This document shows, piece after piece, positions 27,099 to 39,589 of a stretch of 64,000 nt of DNA. Where the stretch lies: NCBI GenBank assembly GCA_009792885.1, contig WMCF01000025.1, positions 9,388,123-9,452,122 on the forward strand, read 5' to 3'. The translations under genes and the position numbers were made by a program. Source of the DNA: Eremophila alpestris peregrina. Its lineage: Eukaryota > Chordata > Aves > Passeriformes > Alaudidae. How positions within the stretch are numbered: the first letter of the stretch is position 1; each line of letters opens with the position of its first letter. The notes below the pieces were generated by a model. The model was given only the letters and a program-made list of their open reading frames with translations. It was not told the DNA's origin and did not search any database.

Positions 27099-29890
27099 AT
27101 AATTTCCGCAGCACATTCTTTAATAAAGAAGCTGACATAAGGGTTGTTCTTAAACACCAAGGATATTCCAGACAAGTAGAAAAAGGGAGACAGGCAGAGC
27201 TGCATTAAACACCTATTATGTTACCAAGATAGTACACGTAAAACAAGAGTATGAATTCAATACTATCTGTACCATCACAAGCATCTCAAGATGCTTTCGC
27301 TAAAGATAAGCAAAATACTTAAAGGATTTGAGATAATCAAATCAAAGTCTCTTGTCCACTTCACTAGATGTGGTTCCATCCTTCACGGCTCCTTCCTTCC
27401 CCATCACTGCACCTCCTCCCCCTCACCAAGGGCAGCCTGCAGATCATTCAGTCTCCCACTCCATGTATTAGAGAAAACGCATACGGTCTTGCATTTCTTA
27501 CACTCATTTAAGACAGGCAGCCCATTTCCACTGAAGAGAGTCACTATAGGTGAAAACACAAATCAGTCTCCAGGCTCATTTAGTCTCTGGTTTGGTAGGA
27601 TTTAGGATTTAGCAACTGGGACTCTTATGGACACCTATATCCCTGGTACTACCACACCAAACCAGTTTTCCATGGCCAGTGTGGACAATAAGTATGTGCC
27701 CAATGGCACCTGAGTATTGATGTGCTTGATATTAACACTGAGCCTGGAGGAGAGGCTCTGCCTCCCTCAGCAACCCTCTGATTCAACTTGTTCTTCTCCT
27801 GCCAAAGCCCACAATGAGCTGGGTGTCAGAGTGTATCAGATTTATACATCTGGGCCATGAAATGTAATCTCAGCTATAACACAAAGTCTCTCCTGACAGT
27901 AAAGAGCTAAAATTAAAAAAAAAACCCAAACAAACAAAACACCAAAACAAATAAAGAAACATTCTTGTGTCTTCACCTAACAGTTTCTAAATAATGGTCA
28001 TTTAAAATGAAATGTTATCTGAAGTGCTCTTGGTTTCAATGAAAGATTTTGACTAAATATGTTCTGTTGGTGAGGATGTCCTTGTACTCCTCCATAGCTA
28101 CGAGTGGTGAATTTCACCTGTGAAGGATTACCCTTTATTGTGTGAGATAATGAAAGACACCAAGATTATCAAAATCAGTAAGGTGATTTAAAGCCAAAGT
28201 TCTATTTTCATGTAACCTCATAAAGGATTTTAATTCAATCAGGTTTCCAAAATGCCTAAGACTCTCCTGAAAATGTAGACTTCAGCTTTTAAAATCACAC
28301 AGGCACTTTTAATAACTTTACTTGCTCTAATTAACGTCTTATTTTGAGGTTAGTACTATTAGGCAAGACCAGGACCAAAATGATCTCTGCAAACTAATCA
28401 GTCATGGACTGCTGCTGCTGCAACACAACATAGGAGGGGATGTCCTGGAACTGCAACAAAAATTCAGAGCAACTGATGAAACAGGTCTTGGAGAAAAATG
28501 AGTCGGCAATGCCTACTTCAGCAAACTGCTTTCTTAGGAATACAAATAACTAGGCAAGTTCTGCCTGATTAGAATTTAAGATGAGGAAATACATCCTAAA
28601 TTAGGTTCTAAAAGAATTTTTATTCAGACATATAAATGATGCATCAACTACTGTCTCGAGGCTATACAAACACAGCCTGTTCAACAGGTTTCAGAAGCAC
28701 AAGGAGGACTGAAGATGCCCCATCTCAGAAGTGATGCAATCCAATACTGAGGGAGCCCCTGCTCTGGCAGAAGGAGGGAGGGAGGGAAGCAGGGAGACCA
28801 TGGCTAACTAGTTCTGCACCTGCAAAATCTGCTTGACCTGCAGGTCCAGGGCTGCTTAAGAAGCTGCTCCTGGGACAGGCAGCCTGGGTCTAACCCAGCA
28901 CCAGCCAGGTTTGCTTACAGCTGCAGCTGTGCAGCTCCCATCAGTCTGCAATGCAAAGCCAACAACAGCTGAGACTTCTGTTCCCTTTGAACTGGAGTTC
29001 CACACAGCAGAAATTAAAAGCTGGCTTGTCAGAAGACAAGTATTAACCTTTTTTTGAAGGCAAACTTTTCTTATAATTAAGAATAGAATACAGGAAAAAT
29101 AAAAGTAATCGTATTTTTCAACAGACTGAATTACTTTTGCTAATAACAGCTTACTTTAGCCAGCTGTTTAAAATCAAGTTATCTATAAAGATAGCATGGT
29201 AGCCAAGTTTATAAAAAGATGCTAATGATTTTGGCAGCCAAACTACAAGGGCCTGGCTGTGAGTCTTTGTTTGTCAACTGCACATCCAAAATGAATGCAC
29301 CTAAAATTACTAGCCAATTTTGAAAACCTTGATCTGCTAGGTTTGTCTTGTTCTTTCTGCTTGACAGTTATTTACCTCTGCCAAATTTTCCTTGCAGAAC
29401 ATCAGAGCACTGAGAAAAGAAGAAAGCAAATCAGCTTCACCTTCAGTCCTGCAGCTTTGAGTTAGGAGATAAAGAGTTATGGCTTGAAGACATGAGATAA
29501 AAGCAAAGCAATGTACTCACAGCCACAAACTCCATGAATTAAACTAAGATAAAACCCCTGTAGGTCAGGCAGAGATCATGCAGAGTAAGCACAGCAAGAG
29601 ACAAGGAAATAGGAGGCATAAATACATTGTTATTTTTTCCATGTCATTTCATATCTCTATACATCTGGTTTTCTACCTATTAAAAAAAGCCCTTCTGAAA
29701 GGCCTTCTTAAAGATTTTTGAGATCTTGCTGTAAAAATTAGACTCCAGGGCAAAGTGTTATTACCAGTGCTGCCACAGAAGTGCAGACTAGTCACCCAGA
29801 TGGAAATGGCTTTAAAGAGGGTGAAGATCTAAGACAAAAAAACCCATCAGGAGGCAGATTATTGACTACCATTTGTTAAGAAAGCACTGT

Positions 29891-29892
<2 letters not shown>

Positions 29893-29924
<32 letters not shown>
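29893..29924 (+). repeat. Poly(A) tract, 32 bases
   Basis: Thirty-two consecutive A residues followed by GAGAGA. This could be a retroposed tail or a grown A run, but no recognisable mRNA-derived or SINE body precedes it and no target-site duplication was found by eye. CR1, the usual avian element, does not end in poly(A). Confidence 0.9.
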
Positions 29925-29927
<3 letters not shown>

Positions 29928-31885
29928 AGAAGCTTAGTGATAGTCAGTTTGTTTCACATGCCTAAAGAGGTTCTGTTTCTCATTTATACCCAGGTGTTTT
30001 GCCCAAAAACTCAAATTTCCTTGGAATTGATTCCTTATATCCCTGTTCTGAGAACTGATGCTGACTGGAGAATATAGGCACATGTATCTAAAGGGAGGCT
30101 TAGGAAAAAACTCCTCACCTTATTAAAATAAGCTGCAGTGTATGCAGCTGCAAAATGGTCAATTACAAATACTCACCCAGGACAGCCCTTAATAAAATGA
30201 CACCTTATGTCAGCATTTTACCTCATCTGTTACCACATCGTTGGAAAAATATAAGAATGACTCTCACAGCTGCACAGTTGAAAGAGTGTGGTTTCATGAC
30301 TGTTTTAGAAAGTTAGACTTGCTCTTGATTTTCCCTGTGATAATGGAATTACTCAGCAATACTGAGATGCCAAAAGGAAGACTCACCTGGCTGAAAACTT
30401 GGATTTTGCTTCACATACACTCAAGTGCAATTTAACGACAAATTTTGAACAGACCTGGGATGTACACACTGTACAGCTGAGTATTCATGTGATACCAATC
30501 ACCAGACTCACCAATACCTATCAGCCTTTACTGCCATCTGTTCAGCACTCTCAACTGTTTACCAACTGGGAAACATCTGAATACTACTCCCACCATCTTC
30601 CTTAAAAATACTTTCATCATCCACTACAACTAGGTAAGAAGCTTACATTTCTAGAGAATGCTGCTGGCCTTGGAACTGATTTCCTTCCACATCAATAAGA
30701 CAGAACATTTTGAAGAGTCAAAGTTTTACTTATCAACATGATTGCTCAGCACTATATTTTCTGTTCAGACATTTTGATTTTTATAATGTAGTCACATACA
30801 AGCAATTTTCCATTATGCTGGAGAAGACTTTTGAGACTTGGAGATCAACTCCAACTGTGTGACTATTTCATGAGTAATTAACTGACCCTGGAAGGAGGAC
30901 AAAAGTTTTCTAAAAGTGCCATGGGGTATCAGTTGAGAGATAACACTAACACAGGAAATAGGTAACTGAGCTAATCAAGCCATTTCCAACCTTTTATTCA
31001 CAGTTAAGAACACAATTATTACCACATTAAACCTTCTATGTCTTTCCAAGACTATCTTTGGTGCACAGTAGAAGTCATGAGCCAAATTCTTCTCTGACTT
31101 TAAGAGTTTATTGACATGCAGACCTACTCTCTTCCTGACTTCTATACATTTCAAAATAAAGACTTCTAAGGAAAAACTGCTCTAAAACTCTTGTTGGTAG
31201 GTGAAATAATGAGCCTTGCCCACCTAAAGCATATCCACTGGCTGTTTCTTGGGTAGGCAGACAACTGCTCATGATCTCCAGGTATGGCTGGACTGACTGA
31301 CAGGCACTTCCTTACATATCCAAGTGTTAAATCAGAGAACTATATCATACTTCACTGTGAAGATTTGTCATGATCTAAAAACTCCAAAGCCCTGTTAAAC
31401 TCACGAGCAGGCAGAAGTAAAATAAATTACTGTTATGTCATAGGAGCCCCAGAGAAGAGGACTGCTCAGCCAGGAGCCTATCCAAGCTGCTTAGGATTCC
31501 TTTGGAAGGAAACCTTTATCTGCCACTGGGATTGTGACTGGATCAGGGTGTCCAGCCCTCAGAGATGCACTGACTGAAGGAGCTTGCTGAAATGACCACA
31601 GCTGTTTCAGCAAATCCCACTTTGTAGAGGTAATAGCTCATGGATTTTCAAAAAGCAATGCATTTTTCATGTTTGCAATGAAATCCCAGAAGTTAAAAGT
31701 CTGTGATAATTCAAATACTTCCTAGCGCTGTAATGGAGGTAAAAAGCAATAATTATCAATGTTTTCATGTGATCCATTTTGAAAAAGAATGCATAATGTT
31801 GTTCTAAGGCTCACTGTTGCTGAAATTCAGATGGGGCCTCAGAAGTAAGATCAACCAGCACACAGCCTGGTGACAACTGATACAG

Positions 31886-31910
31886 TTAAAAAACCCCTAT
31901 GGTTTTTTAA
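31886..31910. repeat. Short hairpin, 10-bp arms
   Basis: TTAAAAAACC and GGTTTTTTAA are exact reverse complements around CCTAT. The arms are low complexity, so significance is limited. Confidence 0.6.
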
Positions 31911-34354
31911 TGAACCTCTGTGAGATTCATTTGACAGTGCTGGAAGTTAAAGACTAGCCAAAGAAATATACATAAATATAAGGCTTTCTGTAAAAGCTTG
32001 GTTTAAGGTATATTCATAGCAAACTGGCCTTCAAGTATCAATTTCCATTTCAAAGGTGTGCATAGACATGGCAAGTAGACAAAAGAACCCCCAGCCATTC
32101 TCTCTTCCCTAAGAGAAAGCAAAACCCTTATATAACTATCTGCTCTAAGAATGTTGTCCTACCACTGGTAGATGAAAGGACATGGAAAAGATAACAATCC
32201 ATCAGGACAGAGCAGGGAGTTACCAGATTTAAACTCAGCAAGATCCAGTGAGAGAAGCAGCAATTAGATGTGGAACACTGCAGTCGGGGGACAGCTTTCT
32301 GAGCCACACAGGCAGAGGATGCCAAGGCTGGACCATCAGCTCCTAAGACACAAGAAAGTGGTGCCATAAAACACCCACAAGGAGCACTGAAATGTGCAGT
32401 CAGGCTTGAAAATGTGTGCTGCTCAAAGGTTTGTTCAGTTAATCACTAGGATTTCTGCATTTCCCTATGACCTTCTACTCTAGCTTTTAGTCTTTAAACA
32501 GAATATTCCCTTTCCACACAGAAGATCTGCTACTATTTCAGTAAAAGATGTGAAAGTAGCAGGGATGAGTTTTCTTCTCCTTTAAACAGTGATTGATCCT
32601 AGGTGCAGATACAGAAATTCTCACAAGTTACAGACACTTTTCCCTCTCTAAAATTTCTCCACACACATTGAAACTGACAATTAATAGTGCTAAATCTTAT
32701 GGAATGCACTGGAAGATAACGAGGTCCAGCTGTCTAGTCAGACAGAAATAGAGGAAAAAAATACAAGATCACCAGCTTTACCATCAATTAGGCTTCAAAA
32801 AAGCACAAATATGTACACTGGGGGTTAAGCAAAAGAAGTACAAAACCAGAAGATGTCTTCTGCATCATTCAACTGGACCCCGAAAATCATAAGTTTTTCT
32901 AACATATATTTAACATGCCTTTTCTATTAAAAAAAAATCAAAACATTTCATTTAGTTTATATATGATACTGATGTTCAAATACTTTGCATATTTTAAAGC
33001 TATTTCAAGAACAGAGAATTCTTTGAAGGGGTTGAAAAACTGGCAGCTAATACATACAATAATCTTTACATTTTCAAACAGGGCCATTTAAAAATTATCT
33101 TTGCAAGAGGAAGGAGGTCAAGCTGACACCACCACTGCACTGAAGAGCTGTGTTCATGCAAAGCCTTCTAACACGGGCTGTTGACACTTGGGAACAAGGG
33201 AGCTGTGTCCTGCTTCACAAAACAAGTGAGCTAAGAACAGCCAAGTTTTAGGAAGATAGCACAGTTTTGTATTTGCACTATCTATTAGAGAGCATTCTGA
33301 ATTTGGGATATATCAACTGCCTGTTCTTGATACAACACGTGCTTCTGTGAGTTTTCTTTTATCATGGGTAAAACAAGATGGACAGTGTATGCAATTAACA
33401 TCTCTACACACAAACTTTTCTTTTAGATTGTACATTGCTGTGACCATGAATTCAAACCAGGTTTAGGAAACTTGCATAAGGAGCTATTTAGCTCTAAAAT
33501 GTTTCTTAGCCCTGGCTATATATGAAGCAAAGACCTGCAAACACTTGCAGTTCTTGGTAATAAAATGAAAAGTCTGCCCATTAAATTTTTGCTTTCCTTC
33601 TCACTGTAACAGGAAAAATATAGAGAACTGATACATTTAATACTTCAGTTGTTTAGCAAAAGACCCCAAATTTTTAAGGTTTTTAAATCATTGTCATTAA
33701 GCATAGCACAGAATCTATCAAAATATTTACTTGAATCTGTGAGACAGCATCCATTAGCCACAGTAAGGCAGCCACTGAACTCGGCAGACTGTGAGCTTCT
33801 GACAGGTTACCAGGTATTTTTCTTCATTTTCTTCAGTTCAGTTGTTTGGCCATACTGCTGTCTGACCACCCAGTGCCACAGAAAATTTGGGATGAGTGCA
33901 TTATATTACACTGAAGCCCCCAGTGGGGTAGCTGCTGGCATTCTGGCTTAATAGGGAAACATGGGTATTTTAAGTGCCAGAGCGACTCAACTCTGAGCAC
34001 ATGCCATTCGTGCACAATGACATTCTGTCAGCAAACTGCACCACTGAGCAATCCCAACCTTATTAGATTCTTAAATCCTAATTTGTTTCAGGTTGACATG
34101 ACATAGTATGTTTCAGCTCCTGCTGTTAGTGATATTGTTGCAATGAAGAAGAAAAACCCATCTGTATCTTCCCACACAGTCAGTGACTGTGAGAATCTGT
34201 GTGCTAATGGATTTTTTTGCTGCTCTGGAGTGTGAAGACATTAAAATATATCTCTACCACAAACAGCATGAATGAGTATTTAGATTTTCCAGTAGGTTTG
34301 CTGGTTTTTTGTTGGTGCTTTTTGCTTATTTTTGTTGATTCATATTGCTGTTTT

Positions 34355-34362
34355 GGGGGGGG
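34355..34362. repeat. G8 homopolymer
   Basis: Eight consecutive G residues inside a T-rich stretch. No other simple structure is seen around it. Confidence 0.7.
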
Positions 34363-35689
34363 CGCATGGGGTAGTATACAAACATATATTTTTTTTCTAA
34401 GAAATTATGTTTTTTCCAAAATCTTCAGTTTTCACCACAGTTTTAATTTTTGAACAGTGCTTTGTATCATGTAGCTGAGTCACTGTTAATAAATAGCATG
34501 TTTTAAATTAGACTGGCACTGTTGGGACAGTACAGAAAATGGCAGTTGGTCGTGGAGATCCACAGATGTGATCTAAAAAGTCTGTTTGGGACACACTTCT
34601 CAACAAAAATTTATGACTCACAAAGCAAAAGATGACACATGTAGGGCTAGCACTTCCACGGAAGAAAGGACAGCATGTGGTAAATGTGGATAATTACACT
34701 TAATAAAAAAGGGCTAATTTTATGAGTTGGAGGAAAGATACTTAAGTAAAAAAAATGTATCTCACTGGGGTAGATTTTCAAAAGACTGTGAAGAATTGCA
34801 TGTGGACTAAAACCTTTTACTCCACCAGAAATTAAGGTTTATAGTAGTTCTGACAACAACTGTAGCAAAACCATAATTTTTCATTTGTATCTAAGAAAAC
34901 TATACAATGCATAAATTAATTCTCTGCTTATGCTACTTAAAAATAGTAATATCAACCCACATTATGTTTTGAATTATTAACTGGTTGTCATCTGGGTTTT
35001 TGGCCTGAAGAACTTTGTTATTTCATCAAAACCAAGATCTCTGACCGCCTTTCTTTGGAAGTTTTCAGCATGAAGTTCTGATGAGGATAAACAGATCTGC
35101 AACAGACAGATGCTACTGAAATTTGGGAAGCAATTCAGGACTGACGATCTAAAATGGTAAGGAACTTGCAAAGCTAAACCACGTTGTCAAAAATGCCACT
35201 CTGAGTTATATGTTACAAAGCAGGAAAAGCTATTCTGGGTTGGGCTACCAGGTCATCTCAGGCACTTCTTCTCAGCATCCTGTTACTGACCACTGAACAG
35301 CCTTTTTAATGGAATGGTCCTGTTATCACCACAATATCCTCTTCATGCCTCATATTGGCTTACAATGCATCACATGTCTATGTGAAGTCATGACTTTTCC
35401 ATATACATCACTTCATGCTTACATAAAATCAATTTTAACTGATTTTAGTGTGGCATCACAATTTTCTTAAAAACTCCATGTTTTTTCTCTCACACCACAC
35501 TGAATTAATATGAGCTAATTAGTTCTGCTCTTGATCGTTTTTTCTATTAGTCTGATGCAAATGTGATACAGATCTGAGCTGCCCAGAACTACTTGGAAGT
35601 TCATCTGGAACACAGGTGCCCTATGAGACATTTTGTGGGGGCTAACAGAAACACTACAGAGCCTTCAGTTTGGCTCTTTTGTTTCTGAG

Positions 35690-35800
35690 TGTTCTTGCTA
35701 CTCTCAGATGAACATTATCTAGTCCTGGCAATCTGTCATTCCTAATTTAGTAATTGTTCCCCAATTTTGCCACTGATACATTTTGAGATATTTCCTATGA
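35690..35800 (-). mobile_element. Possible very old CR1/L3-type LINE remnant
   Basis: The + strand passage around ATCTAGTCCTGGCAATCTGT and the later TGATACATTTTGAGATA resembles the complement of a conserved stretch of ancient amniote CR1-type elements (the 'catctggtcctggtgattta' region) as I remember it. The similarity is patchy and the call rests on memory of that repeat, so it is tentative. Confidence 0.3.
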
Positions 35801-37582
35801 TAAGGTTTTTTTTCTCTTCTCTCAGAAATGCTTCTCAGAAGGAGAGAAACCAAAAGCTTTTTGCTTGCTCTTCAGTGAGCAAGTGCTGGCAGGGAAATTC
35901 AGGAAGAAATAAATGTTCCTCTAGTGTAACAAACACTGTGATTCACAGGCTGAACTAACTCTTGGCAAAGTCTGCACAAGCAGCCTGACACCGAGGGCAT
36001 TTTCACTGAACTGCTGCATTACGTTCTTCTTGATCCCATCAAGCTCTTGTCATTTCTATGCTTTGCCTACCTGGACTTCAGAATGTCTGACTCCAGAACA
36101 GAACATCCTTTTCCAGGATGACAAGGGGCAGTTTTCCAGGGTAAGAGCTGCCCATTGATTGGGAATGGGCACACGCATCTATGACCTTAAGAACTGTGAG
36201 AATGGAATCCGAGGCAGCGCAGGCTCAGGGAGAGATCAGGTCACCAGGTAGCCCTTAAAGATTTGTCTCATAGCTACATGACCAAATGTCTCATCATCTC
36301 TTAGGCAGTAGAGGAAATCTGGAAATTTTCCTGGCAAATTACAGTGTATGAGAGAAGGAGAAAGCTGGAAGCGTCACAGACCAAGATTACCCTGTCAGCC
36401 TTCATTGAGAAAAGGAGTAAAACAAGAGATTGGCAGATGCTGGGAGTAGGCTTGGAAACTTTTCTCCTGCATTAGGGATGGCAGGATGCAAAACCTCACA
36501 CCTCACTGAATCCAGCAGGTTTAGCACATTATATGTTTTGGACAATCCCTGATTTAAGAACAGCAATCTCATTCATGGCACAGTGCATATCAGATTAAAA
36601 ATATAGATCAAATTTAATGCAGTGACTCAATTAATTTTATCAACATTTTAAATGAAATATTTAGAACAAAATTTAAGGTTAAGGGTTAGATAGTAAAACT
36701 TTAAATTCTAAACACTATGAATCAGAACTTCTTGCTAAGCCAGAACTCCATACTAACCTTCTTACTTCTTGTGCTTCTTCACATAAAATTTGTAATTATT
36801 ACAGGGAGGAGGAAAAAACGTGCAAGTGGGGTTGAGGCACTCTCAGCTTTCCACGTTCTGTCTCCTCAAGGAATTTTGTAGACACATATCAAATTCAGCA
36901 TGTAAGACTTGGCAAACTTTGCTGTATTAATAAGAAGCAGATTCTTTCCTGACAGCAGGTATAATTTGGATTAACCACAAGATGAAAAAAAACCCCAAAA
37001 AAAAGGCCTAGCTAAAAGAACACAAGTACAAGACTAAGCATTATGGTAGTTTCTGGAACAACGCATTAAAAGAGAAAAAAAAGTATCTGATTTTCAGAGG
37101 AGCTACAGTCCCAGTATTGAGCTGTGCAAGCATGTGGCATTTCTGGAATGCAATTCCCTTCAAAATTGATCATCTCTATTCAGTAGTAGTTGACTTTAAT
37201 ACATTGAACTTTGAGCTTTATTTTTCCTGCTTTTCTTGTTTCATTAAAAAGATGTCACAAACTGAAATGTGACAAGGCGAATTACAAAAGTAATTCAAAT
37301 TATATATTTTAATATTAATTTTAAGCGAATGAGAAACTTCACAAATTTCTTTTACACAGCAATAAACATTATGTCATGTACTTCTTCATTATTCTCAGAT
37401 TTTACAATTTGCCTCTTCAATGAAGAGTAAAAATTTGATTTAGATAAACACAATTATTTACATTTTTTCAGCAAATGCTTCCCAGATGAACCAGAAAACA
37501 ATTACACTCTGCATACCCAAAGGAATAGCAAGATTCTTGCAAACAGCCATCCATACAGAAAATTTTAATTAGCTTTTGCTTT

Positions 37583-37604
37583 CCTGTGTTAAATTTAACA
37601 CAGG
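37583..37604. repeat. Perfect 22-bp palindrome
   Basis: CCTGTGTTAAATTTAACACAGG reads the same on both strands with no spacer. Half-sites of this kind can bind dimeric proteins, but no specific regulator is suggested by the sequence. Confidence 0.9.
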
Positions 37605-39282
37605 TGCCTGTCCATCCTCTGACAAATTCTGAAGAACACCTTGCATGTTCTCCTGGTTAGCTTTCAAGTAATAAAATTTTTGCACTTGATCATAGAAGAA
37701 TCTTGTAAACTATTGTATCTCAAACATCGTATTTCCAGAACATCTGATTTGCCATCCACTGTCATTCTTCCTAATTTTCTCTTCAAAATATTTTTCAAAC
37801 ACATTACCAGTTTGAATGTAAATAGCAGGATTTTACTTACTGACTTTTCTAGGTCTTTCATGTTTCCCTGTTCTTCTGAGGTACTGTAAGACAGGCTTCC
37901 AAAGAAGAACTGCTTATGGCTTTTGTTGTTATGCTTCCTCACTCCTTCTTTGGCTTTTTAAATATAGACATCTTATTTAGAATGATCAGACACAGATATT
38001 ATTTCAAAAAATATACATTTTCCCACAACCTAAGCCACAAGCTTTAATATCATGACTAATCTAAAGCCTTTAACAAGCTCTTGGAATAGATGACAACATT
38101 CAAACTGAAAATATCTGAATTAATTTGAGCCATATTTCATGTGACAGTATAAAATGCAAACCTAAATCCTAATACATTTCATACAAACTCCCAAAAATAC
38201 TAATTAAAATTGCAATAAGAAACATCAAAATTACAGATGTCTATTCAATTTTCTGTAGTACAAACAAACAACAGGACAATTGTAATGAAACAATGGTCAT
38301 AGAAGATTTATGACTGCTGGAAAATTTATAATTGAAGTCTGAAACAGTCCTTTAGGAAAACATCCAGACTACAAAAGAATAAATATAGCAAGAGAAAACA
38401 GGGATGAGTAAATGAATCGGTGCTCTAAGTCTTGTATACTGGGAAAGCTCACGTCATTTGCACATCTATATGTCAAAGTCTGTTCCCCTGGAACACTGCT
38501 GAATCATTCAGTGCTCAGCAGCTCCGAATCCTCCCTCACGCAAAGCCCATCCTGACACAAAGTATCTCTGAAAACACAACTCATCTATCCTGCACGAAGG
38601 AAAACAGAATCATGCATTTTTATACTGCAACCAAACACAGATTTGTAGCCAGAGTAATGGAAAACAACATAGGACAATATAAAATCAGTTTCTGTGGAAT
38701 ATCTGAAGGACCACAATAGCTACTCACAGATCAGGATGCTTCAAGTCAATTGCGGAAGGAATTCACAGAACTGCCATTAGTTAAACCAGGAATTTCTTGG
38801 AATAACAGAGTGTGAGTTCACTTTGCTTATCTCTGTTGAAAATGATGAACATATGATCCAGTGTGATTTTAAGTTGTTAAAGCTTTTCAGCCTCAGCTCA
38901 CCATTTCTGGGATAAATTCACTGTCCATACAGAGCTAATACAGGGATATTTTGTTTGGATTTTATTGGCATTGGTCCAGTCAACAACATGATGCTCTTGC
39001 TAACAACCTATTTAAGAATCCTGGTGTCAGTTCAGATGAAGTCATGAGAAACGGCTGGGGATCAAATGTGAGGATATCCCAAAGAAGGTGGACACATCCA
39101 AGCCTTGCCAACTCCAAGAAAGCCCTCAAATAACGGGGTGGCCATGAAGCAATATGCATGTTATGGGTAAGTGTGGTAAGGTAACCTCAAGCACTGGCCT
39201 GACTCTCCCTTGAGTGTGATTGATTCCTCATCAGAGAATGCAGCTAGTTTTGGTCTAATTTCCCTAAACTAGGAAAGTCATG

Positions 39283-39329
39283 ATCTATTTTCCTATAGAA
39301 AATAGATGATCTATGGAAAATTTTCCATA
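39283..39329. repeat. Two adjacent palindromes (10-bp hairpin plus 18-bp palindrome)
   Basis: ATCTATTTTC (39283-39292) pairs with GAAAATAGAT (39298-39307) across CTATA. Four bases later TATGGAAAATTTTCCATA (39312-39329) is a perfect spacer-free palindrome. The two share CTAT and GAAAA words, suggesting local copying. Confidence 0.8.
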
Positions 39330-39589
39330 TTTTACTACTTTGTGAATTTTTGATGCTCAAGAACAGGACCCTAATACAATTTCCCCCAGTAACCTGCTTT
39401 TTTACAATGAAATAGAAACTGTCAGAAATTCTGTTTGGACCATGGCGTATTGTTTAATGCTCTTCTTATTTTTCAGTAACCTAGGTTTTTCTCTGATAAT
39501 TTAAAATATATTATGTGAATATATTGCTTTGTGCAAAAAATATTTACACGTTTTTTGTTTTGTTACTCATGCATTAATAGGAAATCAGT

